DNA from: Sphacelaria rigidula
Lineage: Eukaryota > Phaeophyceae > Sphacelariales
Direction: 5' to 3'
Assembly: GCA_964200075.2 (NCBI GenBank)
Contig: CAXNAA020000211.1
Coordinates: forward strand, 1 to 24,299
DNA: 24,299 nt
Below the pieces are notes generated by a model. The model did not search any database and had not been told where the DNA came from. It saw only the letters and a program-made list of their open reading frames with translations. The position numbers and the translations under genes are program-made. How positions within the stretch are numbered: the first letter of the stretch is position 1; the number at the start of each line of letters is the position of its first letter. Shown here piece by piece: positions 10,561-21,332 of this stretch.

Positions 10561-11019
10561 TACATTATCAATCAGCGCGAAAGTAGGCAAAGGGTGTCAG
10601 GGGGCAATATTCAGCGGGCCTGATATTCTCCGTGCTCCCTAGGTCGTGTTCCACCCCCTGGGATCCACGCTGGGGGTAATGACTCGGATGTGTGTGAGTG
10701 GTACTGCGCCAAGCCAAAACACCTGAATGCACTGATGGATTGGCAGGTAGTGACGGGTGGAAACTGGGAGAGACACTGTAACTTTCACGTCTGCAACATC
10801 ATATCCGCTGCAACAGGCTTCGTCAAACTACGCGTCAAAATAAATATCTGCTTGCCTTGCACTGACCGATTACTTGGCTGATTGATAGCTGCTTCTCATC
10901 TAGTATGGGCAATGCTATTGTGACATAAAACTGTTTCCCGGGCCGTCCTTTGTGTCAGGGTTCTGAAGAACAGCCTCTGATAAAAGGAGCTCTTGTGTTG
11001 ACGGCAACTTGCTTGAACT
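10561..11019. promoter_or_regulatory. Upstream region of gene 1
   Basis: This is the 459 bases before the start codon of the Hikeshi gene and must hold its 5' UTR and core promoter unless a further upstream exon exists. GATAAAAG at about 10979-10986 is the only TATA-like string. No other element can be named. Confidence 0.35.
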
Positions 11020-14000
11020 ATGGCGACAGCACCAGGTGTCCCGTTTGGAGTCATCGCCCCTGGCCGTCCCGTGATATCAGAGTTTAGGTGAGAAACGAAG
11101 CAATCCTAGTTCTACTGTAAATTGCCAGGGGGCGGTCATATCTTTTCCATTGCTTCTTGTTTCATTTCAATCTTCTTTTTTTTCCTTATTTTCGTCATGT
11201 TCGCCTGAACCGACTGGCTGTTCGTGTTCTTCTCCTCAACTTTGCTTCAACTTTTTCCTTCTAATTTCCCATTCTATAACTATAGTTGTTATTTTGTATG
11301 TTTCTCTCGCTTTTTGCTCCAGTTTTACTCAGTTTTTTCTGTCCGTCTTGATTTCTTTCGTCCCTTCCCTTTCCTCGGAGTGCCTTGAGCGATCGCTTCT
11401 CTGTTGCTTTGTTTTCTTCACCTTGGGTATGTCCATCTTGTGGATGATGACCAAGCCTGGGTCCCTAGGAGATAAGCAGTTGATGTGCGACAATCACTTG
11501 AATCAACCCTTTTGGAACCCATCGACGATTTTTATTTTCGTGAATCGGCATCATCTCCAGTCATTTTCAAGTAAAAATGATGCCGATTCTCAAAAACGGA
11601 AATCGTCTATGGGGCATGATGTCGCCCTGTCGTAGCTCACCCTCACTTGATGCCTCAGGCAGTCGTGGATACTGATGGTGGGCTTGTATGGGGACAGTTG
11701 TACGGCAACGCACGAGCGGCCACCGGTGACGCTCAAGCCGGACGTCCAGCACGTGCGTTGGTCATGTTGAGGTCGTCCTGCTTTAGTGCGTTCAACCTTG
11801 AGGGATAATGAGTGTGTAATACATTTCAACATACTTTGCCAAAACTCGATGGGAATGGATGTCGTATTCGCGATATATATATCCCGTTCTCTGTCACGCG
11901 CGCTTCTCCGTTGCTCCCTCCGAGCAATACACCGTGCATCGCCAGGGCGTTAGTACCTGGATGTGTGGAGTATGGCGAGTCTCGAGATGCCGTAGTCCCT
12001 TTAGAAGGAGAGTAAAAGCACCACAACTCGCTGGTATGTTCCGTATGTTCCACGTGCGGATTGTCTCGAGGCCAGGTAGGTCTACTTGGCTGGCATTCGG
12101 CAGTTGATGAAGTACACTTTGCAACTACGAAGCATGACTATGATCCGGAACCCTGCCCATTGAACCTTGACGATTTCGTATCTACTTGTTCCCCCCGTCC
12201 ACCGACTGCTCAGGGTGATAGATTCCTCCAAGTGCGTGACGGAGATATCTTGTCCACGAGAGGTGAGTAAGCGCGTCATTGCAGTGGCTCGGAGAATCCG
12301 CCATGGTTGTGTGCTTGTTCACGACTGTAGTGACGATTGATTCACTTGAAGTGATTTCATGCTGTGCTGACAACACCTTGATTTACAATTCACAGGGGGT
12401 TAGGGTAGACCAGGGTACAAAGTAGGGTATTTTCGGTTGTCGATACCCCGGGTACCCTGAAATACTGAGTATTTTCAGCTGTAGATACCTCAGGTACAAT
12501 GAAATACTGAGGATATCTGGCAGTCAAAATCCCCAATACCCTCGATGGAGTATTGGGTGCTCCAAAATACCCTGAAACTCCAGGGTAACCCAGGGCTCAG
12601 GGTAGTTACCTTAGCAAAACATATTGAAGGTAGATGGTTGGGATAGGGTAGGGTACAGGGTAGTAGAGTATTTGGAACTTTCAATAATGCACCCAACGCG
12701 CCCCAGAATTCGAATGGTGCAACTGTGACTGTTAGTGTGGACAGAACGTGGTTTCGATTTCTGATCCGCCGGATTTTTTTCTTTCTCCGAAGCATCTGAT
12801 TTCCACTGTCGAAAGCGTGAATACGGGAGTAAACAAGAAAAAAGTGGACCGAGTTTGTATTGCGAGAGGTGTCGTGGTGAGGGAGTGCTGATTCGATCCG
12901 CAGGACCAAAACGCAAGGTGTGTACCGGGAAGAGATGCATGGATCGATCTGCGACAATATCACGCAATCACTACTCATTTTTCTCCCCCATATTTTGGGC
13001 GTCGTGCATCAGGCAAACCAAAAGGGTACTCTCAAACACAACTGCCTCCTCCCCGTCAATCTCCTTTGAAGATCATGATGCGCCTCCCCCCCCCTCCCCG
13101 TCCCGTCCCTCCCGAGCCTGCGCGCTCAAGAAATGTACAACGGCGTATATGCCTTGGGTATCGTGGTATTCTGGGTATTAAAAGCATTCGATACTCTGGG
13201 TACCCTAGAATACGTGGTGTTTCTGGCATTCGTTCCCCTTTATCACTGGGTACTCCGAAATACCGTGGAGATGCGGCGTGCCCCAGAGTACGTACCCTAT
13301 CCAGACCACCTTTGGAGCAATTTGCTCTACTTATTTTAGTGAAAGTCATGGTCGCATTCTCATAGTATTGATCCCATTCCAAGCGATGAGTATACTGAAC
13401 ACCTGTGTGTCCGGTACCGTGTTCGTTTGTCATGGTGCGTTGCGGTGTATACTTCAGGTGGATGAAGTGGTGTTCTTCCTCTTGCCCAACTCTCCGGTAC
13501 CACCAGGGCATGCTGCCGTGCTCTACTTCAGTGTGCCAAATGCTACAACGGGAGCTTTCGAACACTGGTGAGCTGTGGCTCGTATGTGCGACGACAGTGT
13601 CCCGTGGTGGAACAGCCGGAGTGGAACACCACAAACGGCGTGGGCAAAGTGTACGATACAGTTTATCACAGTTGATGTCAGCAGGTCGTTGCTGTTGCAC
13701 ACAGAGTGGACCACAAGCGGTAACAAATTGTAGCAACATGCCGTCCGTTGAACGTGCGTCTTGCGGCGTGCGAGATGGATCCGTGTAACCACGTCTTCGC
13801 CCCTCAATTGTCTCGGTCTTGAAACGGCCTTGTGCGCTTGTGATATTGTTGCACATGACATGGCTTTAAAAAACGCCGTTCGTCCGTGATTTCGCATAGT
13901 TAGGGAGGTACTCGGCGCGGTGGCGGCCGGGAAACCATCCGGCGTATTCAGGACTGGCTGGGCCACCAACGACCAGATACGACCATGCCCGGTTGCACAA

Positions 14001-15624
14001 CTGGGTGTGTCTATAGAGTCAGAGGTGAGGCTGCGGTAGTGAAATCATACTCACTGTCGTATGAGTTGGGTGAACTATGGAACGCAAATGATATCCCCCC
14101 AACACAGGTGCTGACGATGAATCGAAGAACAAAATTGAGCTATTTTTCTGCGCAATGATTGGGTTGAAATAAATGTACCTCATTGTGACACTTGTTTTTC
14201 AGTGTAGAGCAACACGGGGTGAGGGCGCGGCAGAGAGCAATGATATTGGAAAGGGTGGTGAAGTACTGTGACGAGGCCTTCAAAATGGCTTTGGATCTTC
14301 TGGCATAAAACCGAAATGATGACGAGGACAACTTACTAGTTTTTGGTTCATTTTTTGCTGACATTTTTGGCCTCCGCCACATGGGCGAAACACGATAAAG
14401 TAAGAAAACGTGTAAACAAAACGAAGAAAAATTCAAGAAAAAATCGAACACAGTGAAGGCTCCATACAAACATGATTCGCTTGACCCTTGCTTGGACCGC
14501 GAGGGTTGTCCATCTAGATCATGGGTACTTTTTTTTAAAGCTGATGCTGATGCATAAGATGACTTACTCTCGCCGTCTAAGGGCTAACTTCCGGAACAGA
14601 CGTTGATGTCACTCGAAAGTCACGCGAATTTTGGAGACGCAATCCTTGAAGAATCAGAGTTCCCTGTCGTGAATGGCCGTACGTCTGGCCAGTACAATTG
14701 TTTCTGTAATGTCGCCTAAAAATCAGGTAGAACCTGTTCATTCGTTTTGCTGTACCAAGTATCGAGTCACTACAGTTCTGGTCGGGAACATACACATGTA
14801 GATACATATCTATATATAGCGCACAAAGTACATGCCTGGATCATGTAGCGTCAAGCTAACTTGCATTACCGTTATATCTGCTGGCCATTCAAATATTTGA
14901 ATTTTGGTGGTCGAAAACTATGTAGTCGTGTCCGCATGGAAAATTGAATGTCTCTGTCCTGCTTACACGTGCATATACAGGAGGTCGTGGCCAATCTTCG
15001 GCTCGAAGCGGGTGGAGTGCAAGATCGCAAGCAGTTCGCGCTGAAAATCGCTAAAGATCTGTTCCAGTTCATGTCGTCGTTCAGCAATAGCACACAGGCG
15101 GGAGCGGAGATGATGGTAATACCGACGAACGTGTTGGACAGGTGCGAACAGTGACGGTGACATAAGCCTCTCAAGGTGGTTCGGTTTTGCTTCCCTTCGT
15201 ATTTTCTTGAGACTTTTCCTGCGTTACGTTGTTCTTACTACCCCGTACTGGCACGTGGCCTTGCTCTCAGCTCGAAGTTTCGTGTGCTTTTCCGTCGCTC
15301 CCCCCCGTGTTGTTGCCGTCAATGTCTGATGACTATGGCATGCAAGATCATGAGCGCACCCCTATTGTTGCCGTTTCTTGACGTTGTAGTGTCTACTCGT
15401 GATCCAAGCTGCATCGCTAGGCCAGATGGTGGTGTTCTACTCTGCCGCGCCTGGAGTTGAAATCTCCAGTGTGAAATAACGGCGCTTCGTGCACGCCGAT
15501 GGTCGTGTGTCGCTCATTTCTCTGTACCGCCCGCCCGTTCTCACCGCGGTTGCAACAACGCAGGTGGATAACTCGCTTCGAGTCCAAGTATAATCGAGAT
15601 CCCAACTTCATGCTCAAGGAATGA
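11020..15624 (+). CDS. HIKESHI: Hikeshi/OPI10 family Hsp70 nuclear import carrier, six exons
   Basis: Hikeshi carries Hsp70 through the nuclear pore under heat stress by binding FG-nucleoporins (family knowledge). Exons read from the sequence are 11020-11087, 12214-12262, 13458-13567, 13904-14024, 14981-15141 and 15564-15624. They total 570 nt (189 aa plus stop); human Hikeshi is 197 aa. All five introns are GT-AG with compatible phases. Landmarks in family order are FGVIAPGRPV (residues 9-18), VDEVVFFLLP (40-49), PPG (54-56), GKPSGVF (85-91), VAQLGVSIE (106-114), FALKIAKDLFQFMSSF (135-150) and the C-terminal W-x3-F-x3-Y-x2-DPNF (171-185). The ATG at 11020 is chosen because it opens the exon that carries the GRPV motif in the required phase. 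The N-terminal jelly-roll-type domain and the C-terminal helical region are both complete. Introns 1 and 2 are stuffed with repeats. The stop codon lies about 17 bases before a dispersed repeat, so the 3' UTR probably runs into it. No regulatory element is clear, although GATAAAAG at about 10979 could be TATA-like. Confidence 0.93.
11140..11640 (+). repeat. Dispersed repeat families C and D inside gene 1 intron 1
   Basis: After a long pyrimidine-rich run, 11421-11452 matches 23049-23080 closely: CCTTGGG-x-A-x-GTC-x-ATCTTGTGG, then GATGACC. TTGATGTGCGACAATCACT follows at 11480-11498. The distal part (11440-11600) also matches the inverted copy near 8474-8700. The insertion explains much of intron 1 (11088-12213). 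Confidence 0.75.
11523..11608. repeat. Long imperfect hairpin
   Basis: Arms 11523-11554 and 11577-11608 are inverted copies matching at 26 of 32 positions, with a 22-base loop. The innermost 13 pairs are perfect (AATCGGCATCAT and its complement). It lies inside repeat family D, whose other copy near 8475-8541 has a poorer version. A fold-back or MITE terminus is likely; it would be transcribed within gene 1 intron 1. Confidence 0.8.
12396..12670. repeat. Degenerate GGGTA/TACCC minisatellite, block 1
   Basis: This intron 2 segment of gene 1 is dominated by GGGTA and TACCC motifs linked to GAAATACTGA. The clearest units are 12430-12471 and 12472-12513, 42 bp each and about 80% identical. The pattern then degenerates to about 12670. 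GGTTAGGGT at 12398-12406 is a passing telomere-like match. Confidence 0.75.
12781..12945 (-). repeat. Dispersed repeat R1, - copy in gene 1 intron 2
   Basis: Inverted partner of 9221-9386 (see that entry for shared blocks). The copy is entirely intronic and antisense to gene 1. Confidence 0.8.
13141..13310. repeat. Degenerate GGGTA/TACCC minisatellite, block 2
   Basis: It repeats motifs such as GGGTATCGTGGTATTCTGGG and GGGTACTCCGAAATACC, the same vocabulary as 12396-12670. On the minus strand it reads as a repetitive Pro/Arg/Ile/Tyr string within the 266-codon ORF 13056-13856. That ORF also runs antisense over gene 1 exon 3, so it is considered a repeat artefact. Confidence 0.65.
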
Positions 15625-15640
15625 GGACGCGCTACGTGTG

Positions 15641-15815
15641 TGTGTGTTGTCGTCCCATCTATTCTGGGCGCCGACCTACACCTTTCGGTATATGTGTGCG
15701 CATCAGCCGGGGTCACACAGGAGGAAGGTCAACACAGGAGTTTTTATTTATTTATTTGTTTTTAGTATCCCACCTTCCTTCTGCGGTGCTCACCTTTTTA
15801 TTTTTGGTGATAATT
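15641..15815 (+). repeat. Dispersed repeat E, copy 1, in probable 3' UTR of gene 1
   Basis: It matches 17199-17361 in direct orientation with about 75% identity by eye. Shared blocks include TCCCATCTAT-x-CTGGGCG, ACCTACACCTTTCGGTATATG, GGAAGGTCAA and GCGGTGCTC. It begins about 17 bases after the gene 1 stop, so the mature 3' UTR is probably repeat-derived. A TTTA microsatellite (15742-15758) lies inside. Confidence 0.85.
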
Positions 15816-16148
15816 TCAAGGAATTGTTTCAGGACTGCAGGTATCACCTGGTGACGTAGCTTCTGCCTTTGGTCCTACCAGGCCTGGAATATTGTTTCGT
15901 GTCATGGAGAGCACCGGTTGGAAGTCGCGTTGTGGTAGGAACTTGGAGAGTATCGGAAGTCTTTCTGAACGCTGACTGCTTCGGGGCATGTCCCCATGTT
16001 TTGGGTGAACTTACTTGAGGGCAGGCGCGTGCAAGTCACGCATGCTCGCAGTATGTCGTTTGTCGTTTTCGGGTACTTTACGTGATGTGGAAATAGCGTG
16101 GGTGGGAAACGCTGTAAATATCCCGTCAAATGGTGGTTGTAAAAGTGA
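15816..16148. other. Intergenic, no recognisable feature
   Basis: I see no gene, RNA or repeat between repeat E copy 1 and the 33-bp tandem. Overlapping ORFs on both strands around 16011-16256 are short. Confidence 0.5.
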
Positions 16149-16214
16149 TGACTGCAAACCGATTGTATATTGTAGAACTGGTGACTGCAAGTGGGTTGTA
16201 TATTTGAGATATAC
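16149..16214. repeat. 33-bp tandem repeat, two units
   Basis: TGACTGCAA is followed after a short variable part by TTGTATATT in two units at 16149-16181 and 16182-16214. A more degraded unit may precede them. Confidence 0.7.
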
Positions 16215-16246
16215 GATTGGTACCATTAGGACAGGTTTGACTATGT

Positions 16247-16420
16247 AGATCAACATGCCGCCCAGTGACGAGCAAGTGAAGTAAGCCTAGTGATTAAAAC
16301 TTGTTGAGCGGATATACAAGATCTCTACCCGCCAGATCATCATGCCGCCCAATGGCGAGCAAGTGAAGTAAGCCGAGTGACTGAAACTTGTCGAGTGGAA
16401 CTACATGATCTCTACCCGCC
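16247..16420. repeat. 87-bp tandem duplication
   Basis: Units 16247-16333 and 16334-16420 are the same length and roughly 85% identical. Both start AGATCA, share CATGCCGCCCA and GAGCAAGTGAAGTAAGCC, and end ATCTCTACCCGCC. A third copy is not visible, so this is a simple local duplication. Confidence 0.93.
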
Positions 16421-16772
16421 CTCATCGTCATCGACTTGTCGCGTCTGCGAAATGCGTCTTCGGCTTCCGTTCCCTGGACGAATCATATCCGTTTCATACT
16501 TTTACGTGAAGAAGCCCCCAGTGTTCGGGGCTGCGACCAGCTTCCTTGAGCCCTTTTACGGTTGTCCCTACCAGCACGATGTGCTTCGTAAAACGCGTTT
16601 CGTCCTGCCGGACAAGGTCCTCCCCGATCCAGAGTTACATATGAAAATTATATGTACCGTAGACATTTTCTTCGAAACAGTTTTGGGGCTGGTTTGTGAG
16701 GGTGCTGTCGTGACATTTATCTGGTCACAAAATCACTGGCACGGAATGTGCGATATCATAATTTTTCATTGA
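16377..16772 (+). CDS. Hypothetical ORF, 131 codons
   Basis: The frame begins inside the second 87-bp unit and encodes a protein with a CRVCEMRLRL segment, aromatic-rich middle and hydrophobic C-terminal part ending in -IIIFH. No family is recognised. The rest of the intergenic interval to 17198 holds only short ORFs. Confidence 0.2.
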   Translation: MTETCRVELHDLYPPSSSSTCRVCEMRLRLPFPGRIISVSYFYVKKPPVFGAATSFLEPFYGCPYQHDVLRKTRFVLPDKVLPDPELHMKIICTVDIFFETVLGLVCEGAVVTFIWSQNHWHGMCDIIIFH

Positions 16773-17198
16773 TCGCGAGGCAGGGTGAAGGCCATCTCTA
16801 TCACGCCGTAAGTTAGTAAAAGTGACGCCGACTCAACAAATAACTACCCTGGCAATCGAAGAACCAACCGAGGCGAAACTTGGCACCTTTTCGTCTCGTT
16901 TCTTTCATTTTGTAAACTAATAGCGCATACTATGTTTTTATCGTTTGGATGGAACCCCCATTTTGCGCACAGAACACAAAGCCACGACATGGGCTTGTGA
17001 GACTGCATGAGTGGTACTATGACCAATTTTTTTAGTGCGCGGCGGGATTGACAGCTGAAAATGCAGCTGCCTCATTCCTGTGAAAGAATTTCTCTTTCGT
17101 GCGCACGCCCAGCATGTTGAGACCGTGTCTGACCTGCCTTCTCTGTCCGTGACCAAAGCTCGTGTATTCCAGAAACAATGGATAAGAGGCAATGTATT

Positions 17199-17361
17199 AT
17201 GTGCTGTCCTCCCATCTATACTGGGCGACCTACACCTTTCGGTATATGTGGGCGCACCAGGTGGGGTCACGCAGAAGGAAGGTCAAGGATCTTTTTCTTT
17301 TATATTTGTCTTGAGTACCGCGCCTTCCTTTTGCGGTGCTCGTCTTTATTTTTTATCGCGA
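17199..17361 (+). repeat. Dispersed repeat E, copy 2
   Basis: Direct partner of 15641-15815, about 1.55 kb downstream. Minus-strand translations of both copies share TYTERCRS and IDG motifs, suggesting a common once-coding source, unidentified. The overlapping 180-codon + ORF (17080-17622) is probably accidental. Confidence 0.85.
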
Positions 17362-18001
17362 GAGGGGTTCAGCACTTCCTTTCCCTCGTCGACCGTTAAG
17401 TCGAATGTTGTGTATCCACGACATAGTCGCTCTCATTGTTGGGCATGGTGCGAGAAAAAGTCTCAGATTGCTCAGAGATTTGAACACACGACCCAACCGT
17501 CAAAAGGTGTAGAGGTTACCAGCTCCCACTGGGGCGACCGTGATCGTGAGGTATTATACTTGTATCTCAAGCTCGAGGTTCCCGGTATAGTTATGGATGA
17601 ATCTTGCATCAATCGACGATAACAATGCGTCGAAGAACCACATTCCAGTTCTCAAGCATCACAAAAGACCTGCAGGACGTGGGTATTTGGAGCTCACCAC
17701 ACAGCTTTTACACTCGTTCTATTTTGTATTTGTGGTATTTTGCACTTGAGCCATCGCACGATCCCTGAGAAGCGGGGAAACTCCGGTATCATGCGGCGGG
17801 ATTACAACTGCTTCGCAGCAATCTCCGGAGATTTGCAATTGGGGACTATAATATGTGCAGAGGCAGATCGTTGCGAACAAGGACGAAGCGCACCTGATCC
17901 AGACCTAATCTACGTGGTGAGAAGACTAAAATATTATGCACCACGCTTAATGCGCACAGATTAAGGCGCAAGTCAACCCTGGTGGAGCAAGTGACGTTTC
18001 A
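17362..18001. promoter_or_regulatory. Upstream region of gene 2
   Basis: No repeat or conserved ORF is seen here. It must include the 5' UTR and promoter of the cysteine hydrolase gene, or an upstream non-coding exon, but no specific element stands out. Confidence 0.35.
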
Positions 18002-21000
18002 ATGATGGCGGAGCAGCAAGTATTCCTGGAGAGCGAGCCATACCCCTGGCCGTTCGACGGCAGCTTCAACTCAACCAACACAGCGATTTTGGCGATCGAT
18101 ATGCAGGTTGACTTCTGCGCACCTGGCGGCTACGTTGACACGATGGGGTGAGTATGCCTCACAATGAAACTTATCCCTCGAGTAGGTCAATTCCATGCAT
18201 GACACAGATACGGAAGAGAAAGGCTCGGTTGTTTGCAAGTGGTATGTTAAGGTATCGTCTTCTGCCGTCTGGTGTATGACTCTATACATTATTTCTAGTT
18301 ACCCTCGGCAACCTCATCCTCCCTTCCCATCGCAAAACTTTGGTCCACAAGGTTATGACAACAATGCTGGTCCAGGGTTAACGCCCAAAATTTATTCCCG
18401 ACAAGATACAGAACGCAGAACTGATCCTAAGAAAACATGTTAAGTATCACAGTGACCCCCAGGAGGAAACGAACAGTGTGGCATGACCAGATTTTCTCGC
18501 ATCCTTCGCCTTGGTGCCGGTAGTAAAAATGTTGATCGGCCAATCAGGGGTCTTTGAACTGTCCTGAAATTAAAAATGCGAACTCCGGACTCAATTTTTA
18601 TCTCATCGCATCACTAATTAAACTCTAGTAGACGTCAAAACCTAGGGAATCTAACACGAAAAACGGGTTTGAGAACGGTTTGTATGGGATTGAGTTATAC
18701 CCCGAAACGTGATATTCCGGTGACGGGGTTATGGCGTCGTCGAATTTCCACTGATGATACGCATCAGACCCAGAAAGCCTCTGGGCGTTTTTCCTTGTAA
18801 CTATTGTGCAAAAGCTGCGATCACCCTCAAATTTGGCAGTTTGGTAGATATGGGTGCTTCAAAAAAAAAAGCAAATCGTTCAAGGATATTTCCCCAAGTT
18901 TATCCGCTCTCAACCAGCTTCCGGGGTCCCAGTGTGAAGACCCTCAGAAGCCGGTACAAATTGTCTCAACATAGAAGATTTAACTTTAACTCGCCCCGAG
19001 GTAGTCCAAGGAATGTACAAGTTTTCGTTGCGTAAAATCTGATCCCACAAGGTGGATGCAAGCTCAAGCGCGCAAGGAAAACGTCGGTAGCATACTATAA
19101 TCAATTAATTCGGAGGATTCAGCATACAATTGTGTACTATACTTCAATATACATAACGGGCGATTTCTCACGCCTTTTTTCCCATTTAGACCCTACAACT
19201 TTGAAGGCGGGTGCTTTGAGATATTCAGGAACTCTCCATAAATGTTTTTTTCGATTTTTCTTTTGTGTTCGCCAGATATCCGGAGTCCTAGGAGGCGGTG
19301 TGACATGGCACCGGTGGTCATTCGTTGTGATGGTGCTCGGCAATACTGAATACACCTTCGATTCTAGAATGCTCCGGAGGCGGACGCTGGGTCTTGCAGA
19401 GCTTCCCCGAGAAAAGTCTACGGACTTATGGCGCAAAAATAATACTTTGGAGCTTACATGGCGTGTCGAAACGGCCACAGACAGACGGAGAGACTGACAG
19501 ACAGACAGACAATTGAAATCACTACTTCTCGATATGATCCAACGTCGAGCCGCCGGAATCAATTTAAGCCGCTGGGACTAACCAGGTCATGCCCATTCTG
19601 CAGGTACGATATCTCGCTCACACGAGGGCCCATAAAGCCCCTCCAGCGAGTATTCGCAGCAGCACGCAAAGCGGGGTTCACGCTGATGCACACAAGAGAG
19701 GGACATCGCCCCGATCTGGCCGACTGCCCGTTGAACAAACGATGGAGGAGTAAGCAGATTGGCGCCGGCATCGGCGACAGCGGGCCTTGCGGTAGGCGAG
19801 TCAAACATATAGCCCCCCCGGTTGTATGCGTCACACCCCTCTTGCGACACCTGCCTTTGCTGAGCTGCCTTGGCGCTCGTGTGGCTTTTGCGGTGTGTTG
19901 TGTACATTTTTGTCATGTCTTTTCACGTGTGATTTCGGCGGTGCTATGGCGGTGCTCACTATGCGGTGCCATGCATTCGCACGTCTTGTGTTGTAAGTCG
20001 GTTTTCTAGTGTTGCTGACTGCTGCTGTTGGTGTGGTCATAATAACCAACGCCCCTCGTGTTGCTGACTGCTTCTCTTGGGCTTAACGTAACTATCAGGG
20101 TTCAGAGCGAGGGCTTTGTACAAGCTCGAGAGGTATGTTCATCGCCGTGACTGCTGTTCGAGCAATGTCATCACACTCATACATGCACTGCGTGAATCCA
20201 ACCCAGGATTCTTGTAAGAGGAGAACCTGGCTGGGAGATTATTCCGGAGCTCGCCCCGGCCGCTGGGGAGGTGGTGATCGACAAACCGGGCAAGGGCTCA
20301 TTTGTGGGCACTGATCTTGATATGGTGAGCTATTGATCGAGTTGGCAACTGGGCGGTGTCTGGAAGGCATGTTTTCAAAAACATGCTTTCCCTTCTATTG
20401 CTTTTACTGCAAGTACGCACCGCATTTACAACTCCAGAGTCAAAATATGACCCCTGTGTGCCACTTAACTTTTCACACTAGAACATTGTGACATCTGCCG
20501 AGAGATACGGACGATAAGCCCCTGGATCGCTACTAGACGCCGAGGGTGTGTGTGAGTGGAATATGACTGTGTGTATGGTTACTACTACTACAAGCGATTG
20601 TCGAGGACTCATGGTCCTTTCACGTCGGCGACACCGGGAGATGACTCTGTATACTTCCTGAGCAGTAGACCCCGGGTTCAAAACCGCGGCCCCGATCAAC
20701 ACAGCCGATGGAGATATTCCCAAAAAATAAGCGAGCAAAAAAGTGGACGTAAAATTGGTGAGGGGTCAAATAACTGGTGGGGGATGTGGACACTGTCACG
20801 GACAAGTTTTCGGGGGATGTTATTGGCTTGGCGATCCAACACGCGCAACACACATGTGCAAAAATGTGCAACAGTATCTTAACCACCAACCGGCGAAAAA
20901 AGTTACCTCTTCAAGCTCATCCCCGTCAAAGAACTCACGAAGAGACTCATTAAGCGGGGATGTGATGTGGACATTCCCAGGTAGAAGGTATGTTCTTTTA

Positions 21001-21298
21001 CTATTGTGACCATGGGTTCGAGAGATCGGACTCATGTGCGGAAGTAATACATACGTGTAACAATAATGTACAAGTGTCCGTCGAGGACGCTTCCCCTTTT
21101 CACGCATGAGCCTTTCCATTTACTGCCGACCACAGGGCAAGTCAGTGTTGCAGGTATGGCCAGGTTGACAGCTCCGTGCGCAGCTCGGCCGTTGAAGACA
21201 AAGTGCTACCGCGACTCAGCGACTTATTGTGCACACAGTCTCCAGGATTGTCGTTTTGTTGAAAGAAGCCCTATCGTAGCTGAATTGCCCGCTTGCTG

Positions 21299-21332
<34 letters not shown>

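Noticed and set aside
12036-12075. Alternative first exon for Hikeshi (MFRMFHVRIVSRP with a good GT donor)
   Set aside because: It ends in phase 1, which cannot join exon 2 in the required frame, and it lacks the GRPV block found at 11065-11076.
13056-13856. 266-codon minus-strand ORF
   Set aside because: It lies antisense to exon 3 of the well-supported Hikeshi gene, and much of it is the GGGTA/TACCC minisatellite read as repeated Pro/Arg/Ile/Tyr.
17080-17622. 180-codon + ORF
   Set aside because: It runs through dispersed repeat E, has no recognisable domain, and the corresponding frame is not kept in the other repeat copy.
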